A stretch of DNA of 64,000 nt from JAWLCA01 sp041687395 (GTDB lineage Bacteria > Pseudomonadota > Alphaproteobacteria > Rhodobacterales > Rhodobacteraceae): the NCBI GenBank assembly GCA_041687395.1, contig JAWLCA010000004.1:1-64000 (forward strand). Reading direction: 5' to 3'. Positions 37,415 through 45,813 of the stretch are shown here, piece by piece. A program made the translations under genes and the position numbers. Under the pieces are notes generated by a model. It was not told the DNA's origin and did not search any database. It saw only the letters and a list, made by a program, of their open reading frames with translations. The stretch's first letter is position 1. Each line of letters starts with the position of its first letter.

Positions 37415-37800
37415 GGCGCCTCCACGATCACCAGCCGGGCAAAGCCAGCGTCGCGCAGGCCCTCCAGCACCGAGACCAGCCGCTGCAAGTCGGCCCCGTC
37501 ACGCGGGCGCAGCAGGATCGCGTCCTCCGGCGCGTCGGTCAGCCGCGCCAGATCCGCGATCAGCGTGGCGTCGTCCGTCGCCACTCCGTTCAGAGCCAAC
37601 GCATCAGGCCGCACATCGACCAGCCGCGGCGGACCGGAATAGTCCGCCGCCGCGCCGGGCGTTTCCAGGGTCAGCGGCAGCACGCCCTCGATCCCGAAGC
37701 GGGCGGCGAGCATGAAGAAGACCAGTAGCAGGAACACCACGTCGATCATCGGCGTAAGGCTCGGCCGGCGGCGCGGGCGGGGGGGCGCGATCACGAACAT
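37411..37800 (-). CDS. exbD: ExbD-type biopolymer transport protein (first copy)
   Basis: The 129-residue ExbD has the standard helix TPMIDVVFLLLVFFMLAARF with the conserved aspartate needed for proton use, followed by a periplasmic domain (VDVRPDALALNGVATDDATL, VSVLEGLRDAGFARLVIVEA). ATG 37800 lies three bases from the exbB stop; the open frame extends over exbB but that part is antisense-like. It forms the ExbB-ExbD motor with the neighbouring genes. Confidence 0.92.
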   Translation of the reverse strand: MFVIAPPRPRRRPSLTPMIDVVFLLLVFFMLAARFGIEGVLPLTLETPGAAADYSGPPRLVDVRPDALALNGVATDDATLIADLARLTDAPEDAILLRPRDGADLQRLVSVLEGLRDAGFARLVIVEAP

Positions 37801-37802
37801 CC

Positions 37803-38435
37803 TCACACCCTGGGCCCGCGGGTGAAGATGCGCGTTGCGGCATCCTCCATGTCGGCCTGCAGCCGGTCTGCCACGCTTTCGAACCACACCAGCGCCACGC
37901 CCGCAGGAATCGCCACGGCCATGCCCGCCGCAGTGGTCAGCAGCGCCTCCCATATGCCACCAGCCAGAAGCGCGGGGTCCGCTTGCGACCCGGCCGACTG
38001 CAGCGCCTGGAACGCCGCGATCATGCCCAGAACCGTGCCGAACAGGCCCAGCAGTGGCGCGATGGTCGCCACCAGTTCCAGCCCCCGCAGCCCGGCGCGG
38101 GCGGTGCGCAACTCCGCCCGCGCGGCGCGCAGCACCTCTTCGCGCGCCGTGGCGTCGGTCAACGCGGGGTCGCGACGGGCGGCTATGGCGGCACGCACCA
38201 GCCGGGCGCGAATGCCCAGCCGCCCGGTCAACATCCTTTGCGCCGCCTCGATATCGCCGGTCACCCAGGCCCGCACCGCGGCCTCGGCCCGGCGCCCGCG
38301 CCAGGCGCCGGCCAGCGTCAACCGCCACAACTTCCACAGGATCAGCGCCACGGTGAATACCGACAGTCCGGCGATGACCCACAGCGCGACGCCGCCCCGG
38401 CTCAGATCCTCGGCCATGCGCGAGACGTCCATCAT
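37803..38435 (-). CDS. exbB: ExbB/TolQ-family proton channel protein
   Basis: The 210-residue membrane protein has one N-terminal helix (VALWVIAGLSVFTVALILWK) and two helices near the C-terminus. The conserved motif IAPLLGLFGTVLGMIAAFQA begins the second and ALLTTAAGMAVAIPAGVALV is the third. This is the MotA/TolQ/ExbB core. Its start overlaps the BtuF-like gene stop by four bases. It builds the pore of the TonB motor for the cobalamin receptor. Confidence 0.94.
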   Translation of the reverse strand: MMDVSRMAEDLSRGGVALWVIAGLSVFTVALILWKLWRLTLAGAWRGRRAEAAVRAWVTGDIEAAQRMLTGRLGIRARLVRAAIAARRDPALTDATAREEVLRAARAELRTARAGLRGLELVATIAPLLGLFGTVLGMIAAFQALQSAGSQADPALLAGGIWEALLTTAAGMAVAIPAGVALVWFESVADRLQADMEDAATRIFTRGPRV

Positions 38436-39205
38436 GCCGCCCCCTCCAGCGCCGCGCGGATTGCGTCCAGCCCGTCGGTCAGCGCCGCCGGTCCCGGTTG
38501 CAGGATCAGCGGCGACTTGATCTCGACGATCCGCCCCGTCCGCACCGCCGGGATCGTGTCCCAACCGGGGCGCGCGGCGATCTTCTCGGCCCGCACCTTC
38601 TTGCCGCACCACGAGGCTAGGATGACGTCGGGCGCAGCGGCGATCACCCGGTCTGGCGCCACGATCCTGTCGCGGGCGGATTTCTGCTGTGCAAGATCGG
38701 CGAACACGTCTCTGCCCCCCGCCACCTCGATCAACTCCGACACCCAGCCGATACCGGAGATCAGCGGATCGTCCCATTCCTCGAACCAGACGCGCGGGCG
38801 GCGGGCGGGGGTGGCAGGGATCATCCGTGCCACCATGTCCTGCACCAAGGCTTCGGCCCGGTCGGGGCAACCGACCAGCGCACCCAGCGTCCGGATCATC
38901 GCCAGAATCCCCGCCACGTCGCGCTGGTTGAAGGCATGGACCGTGACGCCCGCGCGGATCAGTTCCGCGGCAATCTCTGCTTGCAGGTCCGAGAAGGTCA
39001 GCACCAGATCGGGCTCCAGCGCGAGGATCTTCGGGATATCGGCCGAGGTGAAGGCGCCGACGCGCGGCTTCTCACGCCGCACCTGGGGCGGGCGCACCGC
39101 ATAGCCCGACACGCCGACGATCCGCGCCTCTTCCCCCAGCAGATACATTGTTTCCACTGTTTCCTCGGTCAGGCAGACGATGCGTTCGGGTGGAAAGCAG
39201 CGCAT
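38432..39205 (-). CDS. BtuF-like cobalamin-binding protein without a visible signal peptide
   Basis: The 257-residue protein has the BtuF/FhuD fold pattern: RIVCLTEETVETMYLLGEEA, VGAFTSADIPKILALEPDLV and WGWVSELIEVAGGRDVFADL-like segments (here GIGWVSELIEVAGGRDV). It starts MRCFPPERIV with no signal peptide. The start shares a base with the ATPase stop (TGATG), and the longer open frame upstream is antisense-like. A cytoplasmic cobalamin or cobinamide binder, or a secreted protein with an unusual leader, are both possible. It sits between btuD and exbB in the operon. Confidence 0.8.
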   Translation of the reverse strand: MRCFPPERIVCLTEETVETMYLLGEEARIVGVSGYAVRPPQVRREKPRVGAFTSADIPKILALEPDLVLTFSDLQAEIAAELIRAGVTVHAFNQRDVAGILAMIRTLGALVGCPDRAEALVQDMVARMIPATPARRPRVWFEEWDDPLISGIGWVSELIEVAGGRDVFADLAQQKSARDRIVAPDRVIAAAPDVILASWCGKKVRAEKIAARPGWDTIPAVRTGRIVEIKSPLILQPGPAALTDGLDAIRAALEGAA

Positions 39206-39960
39206 CACAACACCTCCATCGGCTGAAAGACCGGGCCCTGCGGCGTGTCGGCCGACCAGGCACTGATGCGGAACACCTGTGCCAGGTTTTCCGGCGTCAG
39301 CACCGCGCGTGGCGGCCCGTCGGCCACGATCCGCCCCATGTGCATCAGCACAAGCCGCGTGCAATGCCGAGCCGCCAGCCCAAGGTCGTGCAGCGATACC
39401 AGGACCGCATGACCCGCGGCCGCCAGATCGGCGAAGACCCGCATCGTGGCGATCTGATGCGCGGGGTCGAGGCCGGCGACGGGCTCGTCAGCCATCAGAA
39501 GCGGCGCTTCCTGCGCCAGCGCGCGGGCGATCAGCGCGCGGCCCTGCTCGCCGCCTGAAAGCTGTGTGGCGATCCGGTGGCGAAAACCGTCGAGGTCCAG
39601 CCAGTGCAGCGCCCGGTCCACCGCCGCGCGATCCGCCTTGCCCAGCTTTGCCCCGCGCGGCAGCCATGGCAGGCGGCCCAGCGCCACCAGCGTTTCCACA
39701 TCCACCGGCCAGGCGATCTGGCGGGATTGCGGCAGGAAGGCCACGGCGCGGGCCCGGTCTGCCGCCGACATCGCCGCCAGGTTCGACCGGCCCGTGAACC
39801 GCTCCAGCCCAAGTGCCCCGCGCATCAGCGTGGTCTTCCCCGCCCCGTTCGGCCCGATAAGGCCCACGCATTCGCCCGCAATGACGGTCAGACGTACATG
39901 ATCGACCACCGGGCAATCACCGCGCAGCACCGTCAGATCGTGCAGGTCCAGCAGGCTCAC
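39205..39960 (-). CDS. btuD: Cobalamin ABC transporter ATP-binding protein
   Basis: The 251-residue ATPase has Walker A GPNGAGKT at 36-43, Q-loop AFLPQSRQIAWP, signature LSGGEQGRALIARALA, Walker B LLMADEPVAGLDP and H-loop SLHDL, the FecE/BtuD form. It overlaps btuC by four bases. With the upstream riboswitch and BtuB, cobalamin is the most likely substrate rather than an iron siderophore. Confidence 0.92.
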   Translation of the reverse strand: MSLLDLHDLTVLRGDCPVVDHVRLTVIAGECVGLIGPNGAGKTTLMRGALGLERFTGRSNLAAMSAADRARAVAFLPQSRQIAWPVDVETLVALGRLPWLPRGAKLGKADRAAVDRALHWLDLDGFRHRIATQLSGGEQGRALIARALAQEAPLLMADEPVAGLDPAHQIATMRVFADLAAAGHAVLVSLHDLGLAARHCTRLVLMHMGRIVADGPPRAVLTPENLAQVFRISAWSADTPQGPVFQPMEVL

Positions 39961-40949
39961 GGGAATTCCCCCCGCGTGCGATAGATCAGGTGCAGGAACA
40001 GCGGCGCGCCGACGATGGCCATGACCACGCCCAGCTTCAGGTCGCGCTCGGGCAGCACCAGCCGTACCGCGATATCCGCCGCAAGCACCATCGCCGCCCC
40101 GCCGAGTGCCGAGGCCCAGAGCAGCCGCGACGGCCGCGCGCCCACCGCCCGGCGCAGCAGATGCGGCACCACAAGGCCGACAAAACCGACCGCCCCCGCC
40201 ACCGCCGTCGATGCCCCCACCACCGCCGCCACGCCCAGCACCAGCATCAGCCGCAACTGACTCAGGCTGACCCCCATCGCCGCAGCCGCATCCTCGCCCA
40301 GCGTCAAGGCGTCCAGCCCCCGGCCCAGCGCCAGCAAGACCGCGCCGCCCCCCAGGATGAAGGGCGCCGCGATGGCGACATGCAGCACGGACCGGTCGGC
40401 CAGCGAACCCATCATCCAGAACACGATTTCCGACGCCGCAAAGGGGTTGGGCGACAGGTTCAACACCAGCGAGGTGAAGGCACCCGCCAGTGCCGAGATC
40501 GCGACGCCTGCCAGGATCAGCGTCAGCGACGACCCCCGCGGTCCAGCCAGCCCCAGGATCAGCCCCACCGCAACCACCGCCCCCAACAGCGCCGCCACCG
40601 GCAGCGCCAGAACATGCGCCGAAGCCACACCCGTCTGCAGCGCGATCACCGCCCCCAGCGCGGCCGAAGCCGACACGCCGATCAGCCCCGGCTCCGCCAA
40701 CGGGTTGCGCAGATATCCCTGCATCGCCGCCCCCGACAGCCCCAGCGCCGCGCCGATCAGCACCGCCAGCACGGCGCGCGGCAGCCGGATCTCGCGCATG
40801 ATCAGCGCCAGCGGTCCGTCGCCGCCCGCCACCAGGGCGGCCAGGCTCTCGCCCACCGGCAGCGCGGCCGGTCCGATCAGCAGAGACGCCACGAACAGCG
40901 CCGCCACCATGGCCGACAGCGACAGGGCGAGGGCGCGTGGCGCTATCAC
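39957..40949 (-). CDS. btuC: Cobalamin ABC transporter permease
   Basis: The 330-residue FecCD-type permease has about ten helices. The typical blocks are RLPRAVLAVLIGAALGLSGA followed by MQGYLRNPLAEPGLIGVSAS, and FVGLVVPHLLRRAVGARPSR near the C-terminus. It pairs with BtuD and the periplasmic BtuF. Both ends overlap neighbours by four bases, so the operon is tightly coupled. Confidence 0.93.
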   Translation of the reverse strand: MIAPRALALSLSAMVAALFVASLLIGPAALPVGESLAALVAGGDGPLALIMREIRLPRAVLAVLIGAALGLSGAAMQGYLRNPLAEPGLIGVSASAALGAVIALQTGVASAHVLALPVAALLGAVVAVGLILGLAGPRGSSLTLILAGVAISALAGAFTSLVLNLSPNPFAASEIVFWMMGSLADRSVLHVAIAAPFILGGGAVLLALGRGLDALTLGEDAAAAMGVSLSQLRLMLVLGVAAVVGASTAVAGAVGFVGLVVPHLLRRAVGARPSRLLWASALGGAAMVLAADIAVRLVLPERDLKLGVVMAIVGAPLFLHLIYRTRGEFP

Positions 40950-41785
40950 GGGGTCAGTCCTTCGCGCGCCGCGACCAGCCGGGCGACAGCCTGCAGCACA
41001 TGGGGCGTGCCGCAGACCCAGTCGGCATCCGACAGCCCCGCGCCGCCCGCGCGCAGTTCGCGCAGGGCCGGGTGGCGGGGTACATCCTCGGCCCGCGAAT
41101 GGCCCGGATACCGGCTGCCGCCGATCACAAGGTCTGGGTCGGCGAGGATGAGTTGCTCCAACGCGATCATACCGCCGCCATCCATGTCGAGTTCTGTGGC
41201 GACATTGTCGAAACCCGCCGCTTGGAGCACCTGCCCCGGCAGCGACTGCACCCCACTTGAGTATCCATTCGCGCCGTAAAGCGCGGCGCGCGGGCGATGA
41301 TCCGGGCTGACGCGCAGGGCCGCCAATTCGGTCTCGAACTGCGCCGCCAGCTCCTCGGCCACAGCCTCACGCCCCAGCGCGGTGCCGATCAGGCGCAGAT
41401 GCGCGCCCACATCTTCCAGCGTTGCGGCGGGCGGCAATTGCACCACCGGCACCCCGAGCCGATCCAGCAACGCGAGAGTTGCCGGCGCGGTGAAGCTGCC
41501 TGCCAGCACCAGATCGGGGGCCAGCAGGAACACCTCCTCGGCCGAGGCGCGATTGATCGGGTAGGCCGCCGCTTCAACCACCATGGCGGACGACCGCGGA
41601 TCGCGCGCCAGGTGCGAAATGGAGACGAGCTGACCCGGTGCGGCCAGCAGCATTGCCAGCTGATCGGTGCACAGGTTGATCGACACGACCCGGCGGGGCG
41701 TGTCTGCCGCCGCGGCACCGACCCAAAGGGCCGCGAGCAGCGCGATGACGCTAGAAGCGCGCACGGAACCCTGCATAGAACGCAC
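40946..41785 (-). CDS. btuF: Periplasmic cobalamin-binding protein
   Basis: The 279-residue exported protein has a signal peptide (ASSVIALLAALWVGAAAADT) and the BtuF-type segments RRVVSINLCTDQLAMLLAAP and AEEVFLLAPDLVLAGSFTAP. It delivers cobalamin to BtuCD. The start lies inside the btuB 3' end (35 bases at the ATG of 41785, 26 at that of 41776). This is the conventional periplasmic partner, in contrast to the leaderless BtuF-like protein further down. Confidence 0.9.
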   Translation of the reverse strand: MRSMQGSVRASSVIALLAALWVGAAAADTPRRVVSINLCTDQLAMLLAAPGQLVSISHLARDPRSSAMVVEAAAYPINRASAEEVFLLAPDLVLAGSFTAPATLALLDRLGVPVVQLPPAATLEDVGAHLRLIGTALGREAVAEELAAQFETELAALRVSPDHRPRAALYGANGYSSGVQSLPGQVLQAAGFDNVATELDMDGGGMIALEQLILADPDLVIGGSRYPGHSRAEDVPRHPALRELRAGGAGLSDADWVCGTPHVLQAVARLVAAREGLTP

Positions 41786-43583
41786 GCCCCGATGTCCCGT
41801 ACCCCTCGATCAACTGGTACTGCTCGTCCGTCAGGTTCTCGATCCGCAGATAGGCCTCGGCACTGTCGTTGATCTCTTGGGTCAGCATCACGTTTGCCAA
41901 GGTGTAGTCGGGCAGGCTCTGTCGGTCCGCGACATGCTGCACCGTGAACACGCCGCGCAGCCGATCCGTGATCGCCGCATCCAGCGCGATCGACAGGTCG
42001 TGCTTGCCAAAGCTCGTGTTCCAGGTGTTGCCCGCGCTGATGGCCGGCGTCTTGTCGTCGGTGAAGGTGTAGTTGCCCGACAGCGTCAAACGGTCGGAGA
42101 TCGCATGGCTCGCCTCAAGCTCCAGCCCGCGCCGGATGACCGTTCCAGGGATCTGGATATAGGAGGCCCCGTCGTAATCGATCAGGTTGTCGGTTTCGTT
42201 GTAGAACAGTGTGGCACTGATCATACCAGTATCGCCGAACAGCTTCTCGACACCCAGGTCGAACGAGAGGCTTTCTTCGGCCTCCAGATCGGGGTTCCCG
42301 ACAAAGGGGCCGAACAGTTCGTAATTCGACGGCGCGCGAAACCCGTTGGCGAGCGACGAGCGCACGATGACGTCGGGCCTGACGCGCCAGGCGCCGGCCA
42401 GGCGTCCGGTGGCGAATTCGCCGAACTCCGAATGGCTGTCCAACCGAACCGTCCCCGTCAGGTCCAGCGTCTGGGTCGCCGCAAGGGCGTATTCCGCGAA
42501 AACCGCCGCCACGGTGTTGTCGCCGCCGCCAGGCCCGAAGGATCCGGATTGGTCGTAGCTTTCCCGGTTCAAACTTCCCCCGAAGCTGAGTTCGCCGCCG
42601 CCAAGAACCATATCGCCCTGATAGCTCAGCCCGGTGCGTTCGCCGGCATAGGTCACGTCGAACGGGCCAAAGACCGTCGATCCGGTATCGTTGCGTTCGA
42701 TCCGGAACCCGGTCAGGGCGAGCTCGTTGCGGATCGCGCCGCTGTCGAAGCGGATAAAGCCGCGCAGGCCCCAGGTCTCGGCGCGCGTCAGCTCGTCCGG
42801 CGAACCATCCCCGACGGGAAACTGCTCGTCATACTCGCCCTCGCCGTCCTGCAGGAACCCCGAAAGACCGAGCTCGACGCCGTTCTGAAGCCGCGTGCCC
42901 CCGCTGAAGCTAAGCCGCGTCGCGGAATAGCCGTCGTCCTCGGTGTTGCCATCCGCCTCATCGGCGGCCGAAAATCCATCCGTCTCGATCCCCGAGATCG
43001 TCAGCGCAAGGTCGGTGTCGCCCTGCCTGAACGCAAGCCCGTAGCTGCCGCGCAACGTGCTGTAGGTTCCGGCCTCGGCCGCGACGGTTTGCGTGAAACC
43101 CTCTTCCTCGGCCCGGGCGGTGGTGATGGACACGACCCCACCGATCGCGGAGGATCCGTAGAGCGCCGACTGCGCCCCGCGCAGGATCTCGATCCGGCTC
43201 ACGTCGTCGGTCAGCAACTGGCCAAAGTCAAAGGCGACCTGCGGCCCCGACGGGTCGGTCACGTCGATCCCGTCGACCAGCACCTGCACATAGTTCCGGC
43301 TGGCGCCGCGAATGGTGATGGACGACAGCGCGCCCACCGGACCACGCGCCAGCACGCCGACGCCGGGCATCCGTGCGATGTAATCGATCACCCGCGCCTC
43401 GCCCGAGGCGCGAATTTCGTCGCCCGTGATGACGGTCACTGTCGCCCCGGCACTGGCGCGCGCAGTCGGCGTCCGATTCGCCGAAAACGTGATCTCGTCC
43501 AGCTCGAACGCAATCTGGGCAACGGCTGTCTGTCCGGCCAATGCCAGCAGGGATGCGCCGGTCAGGGCACTCAGGTGTCTCAT
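41751..43583 (-). CDS. btuB: TonB-dependent vitamin B12 receptor
   Basis: The 610-residue outer-membrane receptor begins with a signal peptide (LSALTGASLLALAGQTAVAQ) and a TonB-box-like segment ELDEITFSANR. The plug domain follows (VIDYIARMPGVGVLARGPVG, ITIRGASRNYVQVLVDGIDV, EILRGAQSALYGSSAIGGVV), then a beta-barrel ending in phenylalanine (FRARF). ATG 43583 has AAGGAGA upstream; the longer frame runs into the leader region. Its size and BtuB-type plug, with the riboswitch upstream, make cobalamin the clear ligand. It opens the nine-gene operon. Confidence 0.95.
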   Translation of the reverse strand: MRHLSALTGASLLALAGQTAVAQIAFELDEITFSANRTPTARASAGATVTVITGDEIRASGEARVIDYIARMPGVGVLARGPVGALSSITIRGASRNYVQVLVDGIDVTDPSGPQVAFDFGQLLTDDVSRIEILRGAQSALYGSSAIGGVVSITTARAEEEGFTQTVAAEAGTYSTLRGSYGLAFRQGDTDLALTISGIETDGFSAADEADGNTEDDGYSATRLSFSGGTRLQNGVELGLSGFLQDGEGEYDEQFPVGDGSPDELTRAETWGLRGFIRFDSGAIRNELALTGFRIERNDTGSTVFGPFDVTYAGERTGLSYQGDMVLGGGELSFGGSLNRESYDQSGSFGPGGGDNTVAAVFAEYALAATQTLDLTGTVRLDSHSEFGEFATGRLAGAWRVRPDVIVRSSLANGFRAPSNYELFGPFVGNPDLEAEESLSFDLGVEKLFGDTGMISATLFYNETDNLIDYDGASYIQIPGTVIRRGLELEASHAISDRLTLSGNYTFTDDKTPAISAGNTWNTSFGKHDLSIALDAAITDRLRGVFTVQHVADRQSLPDYTLANVMLTQEINDSAEAYLRIENLTDEQYQLIEGYGTSGRAFYAGFRARF

Positions 43584-43722
43584 GGTCAGTCTCCTTCCGC
43601 GCAGGGCGCGGGACGTTGGGTTTGTCCTTGGAAGGAGAGAGCCCCCCGCAGACGGTGCGAACGTCACCACTACGGAAGAACCGTTGCCCATGGCGCGCCC
43701 CGCACCCGGACAGGGTGATCGT

Positions 43723-43900
43723 TCCGGCAGGTCTCCTGACTCGCGGGTCCCAGCTTGGCTGCGCCTTCCCAGGGATTTCCCCAGTGGCCTTGATCAGCCT
43801 TGCTCGCCGCCTACAGTTGCGGGGGCAGTTCCGGAATTGCGGGGCAGGCCCCACGCACCGGATTCCCTTTTACCCGGACGTCGCCCGCCCGGACCGGAAT
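43723..43900 (-). promoter_or_regulatory. Cobalamin riboswitch controlling the btuB operon
   Basis: Read on the minus strand, this leader holds the conserved blocks in order: AAAAGGGAATCCGGTG, GCCCCCGCAACTGTA, GGCCACTGG, GGGAAGGC and GAGTCAGGAGACCTGCC. It ends about 140 bases before the btuB start. Bound adenosylcobalamin normally lowers expression, so the operon should turn on when vitamin B12 is scarce. Confidence 0.97.
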
Positions 43901-43981
43901 GATTAATGCTTACTTGCCGTCGCACCCCGGGGCAAGACGGTTTGCGACGCCTGCGCCCTCGCGCGCGGCAATGCGCGGCGG

Positions 43982-45643
43982 TCAGGACGGGTCGCGCCAG
44001 CGGTTCACCATCGGATAGCGCCGGTCCAGCCAGAACGCGCGCCCCGTCAGACGGGTGCCCGGCGCGGCCTGGAACCGCTTCCACTCCGAGGTATATATCA
44101 ACCGCTCCACCCTGCGCACGGTGTCCGCGTCGAAGCCCTGCGCCACCACCTCGGCCACCGAAAGTTCCGCATCGACCAGACCCTCCAGGATCGCATCGAG
44201 CACCGGATAGGGTGGCAGGCTGTCCTCGTCCTTCTGATCCGCCCGCAACTCGGCCGTGGGCGGCTTGTCGATCACGCGGGGCGGGATCACTTCGCCCTCG
44301 GGCCCCTTCATCCATGCACGGTGGTTCGCGTTGCGCCAGCGACAGGTCTGAAACACCCGGGTCTTGTAGAGATCCTTGATCGGATTGTAGCCGCCCGCCA
44401 TGTCGCCATAGATCGTGGCATAGCCCACCGCCACTTCGGACTTGTTGCCGGTGGTCAGCAGCATCGCGCCGAACTTGTTCGACAGCGCCATCAGCAGCAG
44501 GCCGCGCAAGCGCGACTGGATGTTCTCTTCGGTCAGGTCCGGCTCGGTGCCGGCAAACAGGGGCGCCAGCGCCTCGGTCACCGCCGCGCGCGGCCCATTG
44601 ATCGGGATGGTGTCCAGCCGGCAGCCCAGGGCACGCGCCACGGCCTCGGCATCGTCCAGCGACACCTGGCTGGTGTATTCCGAAGGCAGCATCACGCAAT
44701 GCACTTTCTCCGGCCCCAGCGCATCGGCCGCGATAGTCGCCACGATGGCGCTGTCCACGCCCCCCGACAGACCCAGCACGGCGCGGGAGAAGCCGCTTTT
44801 GCCGACATAGTCGCGCAACGACTCGACCATGGCGCGATAGTCCTGCTCCCACTCGTCGGGGATGCGTGCCCTGTCGCCCGCTTCGGCCCTCCAACCGTCG
44901 CCGTCACTGGTGAAATCCACATGCGCCAGCGCCTCGTCGAACAGCGGCATCTGCACCGCGAGCTCGCCGCCGGGGTTCAGCACGAAGCTGCCGCCGTCGA
45001 ACACCTGATCGTCCTGCCCGCCCACCATGTTCAGATAGACCAGAGGCAACCCGGTCTCGACCACGCGGGCCACCATCAGGTTCATACGCCGGTCCAGCTT
45101 GCCCCGGTGATAGGGCGACCCGTTGGGCACCAGCAGCAGCTCCGCTCCCGATTCCGCCTGCGTCTCGGCCACGTCGGCGTACCAGGCATCCTCGCAGATC
45201 GGCGTGCCGATGCGGATCGGACCAAGGCGATAGGGGCCGGAAATCGGCGCCTCGACATACAGGCGGTGCTCGTCGAAGACCTCGGTATCGGGTAGGTGAT
45301 GCTTGCGCACCGTGGCCGCGATCTTGCCGCCGGACAGCACGAAATAGGCGTTGTAGCGGTTGCCGTCGGCGGCGAGTTCCGGCGCGCCGATGCCGATGGC
45401 GGGGCCGTCCGAGCAGTCCTTTGCCAGGTGTTGCAGCTGCGCGGCCACATCGCGCAGGAAGGCCGGGCGCCTGGCCAGATCCTGCGGCTGGTAGCCCACC
45501 AGGAACATCTCGGGCAGTGCCAGCATGTCGGCGCCGGCGGCCCTTGCCTGTTCCCATGCCGCGCGGGCGCGCGCGGCGTTGCCGGCCAGATCGCCCACCA
45601 CGGGGTTCAGTTGCGCCAGCGTCAGGCGGAAACGGTCGGCCAT
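43982..45643 (-). CDS. nadE: Glutamine-dependent NAD+ synthetase
   Basis: The 553-residue enzyme has an N-terminal nitrilase-like glutaminase domain with catalytic triad E45 (ALPEMF), K114 (RKHHLP) and C150 (TPICEDAW). A C-terminal synthetase domain carries the P-loop SGGVDS at 293-298. It makes NAD from deamido-NAD with ammonia taken from glutamine. ATG 45643 (MADRFRL) is chosen because homology starts there. It ends upstream of the cobalamin operon leader and is divergent from the MORN protein. Confidence 0.96.
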   Translation of the reverse strand: MADRFRLTLAQLNPVVGDLAGNAARARAAWEQARAAGADMLALPEMFLVGYQPQDLARRPAFLRDVAAQLQHLAKDCSDGPAIGIGAPELAADGNRYNAYFVLSGGKIAATVRKHHLPDTEVFDEHRLYVEAPISGPYRLGPIRIGTPICEDAWYADVAETQAESGAELLLVPNGSPYHRGKLDRRMNLMVARVVETGLPLVYLNMVGGQDDQVFDGGSFVLNPGGELAVQMPLFDEALAHVDFTSDGDGWRAEAGDRARIPDEWEQDYRAMVESLRDYVGKSGFSRAVLGLSGGVDSAIVATIAADALGPEKVHCVMLPSEYTSQVSLDDAEAVARALGCRLDTIPINGPRAAVTEALAPLFAGTEPDLTEENIQSRLRGLLLMALSNKFGAMLLTTGNKSEVAVGYATIYGDMAGGYNPIKDLYKTRVFQTCRWRNANHRAWMKGPEGEVIPPRVIDKPPTAELRADQKDEDSLPPYPVLDAILEGLVDAELSVAEVVAQGFDADTVRRVERLIYTSEWKRFQAAPGTRLTGRAFWLDRRYPMVNRWRDPS

Positions 45644-45813
45644 GCCTGCCCTCATCCCTGCGGCGCGAAGCGGGCGCGCCAGCGGTCTATCTAGCAGCTT
45701 GATCGGCGGTTGGAACCCACCGGCGCGCCGGCGGGGCACGCGGGCTTGCCAGCCCCCGGACGGTCCCTTACCTTTCGCCCGCCCGACACCGGGCCGACAG
45801 GGGGGCTACAGGC

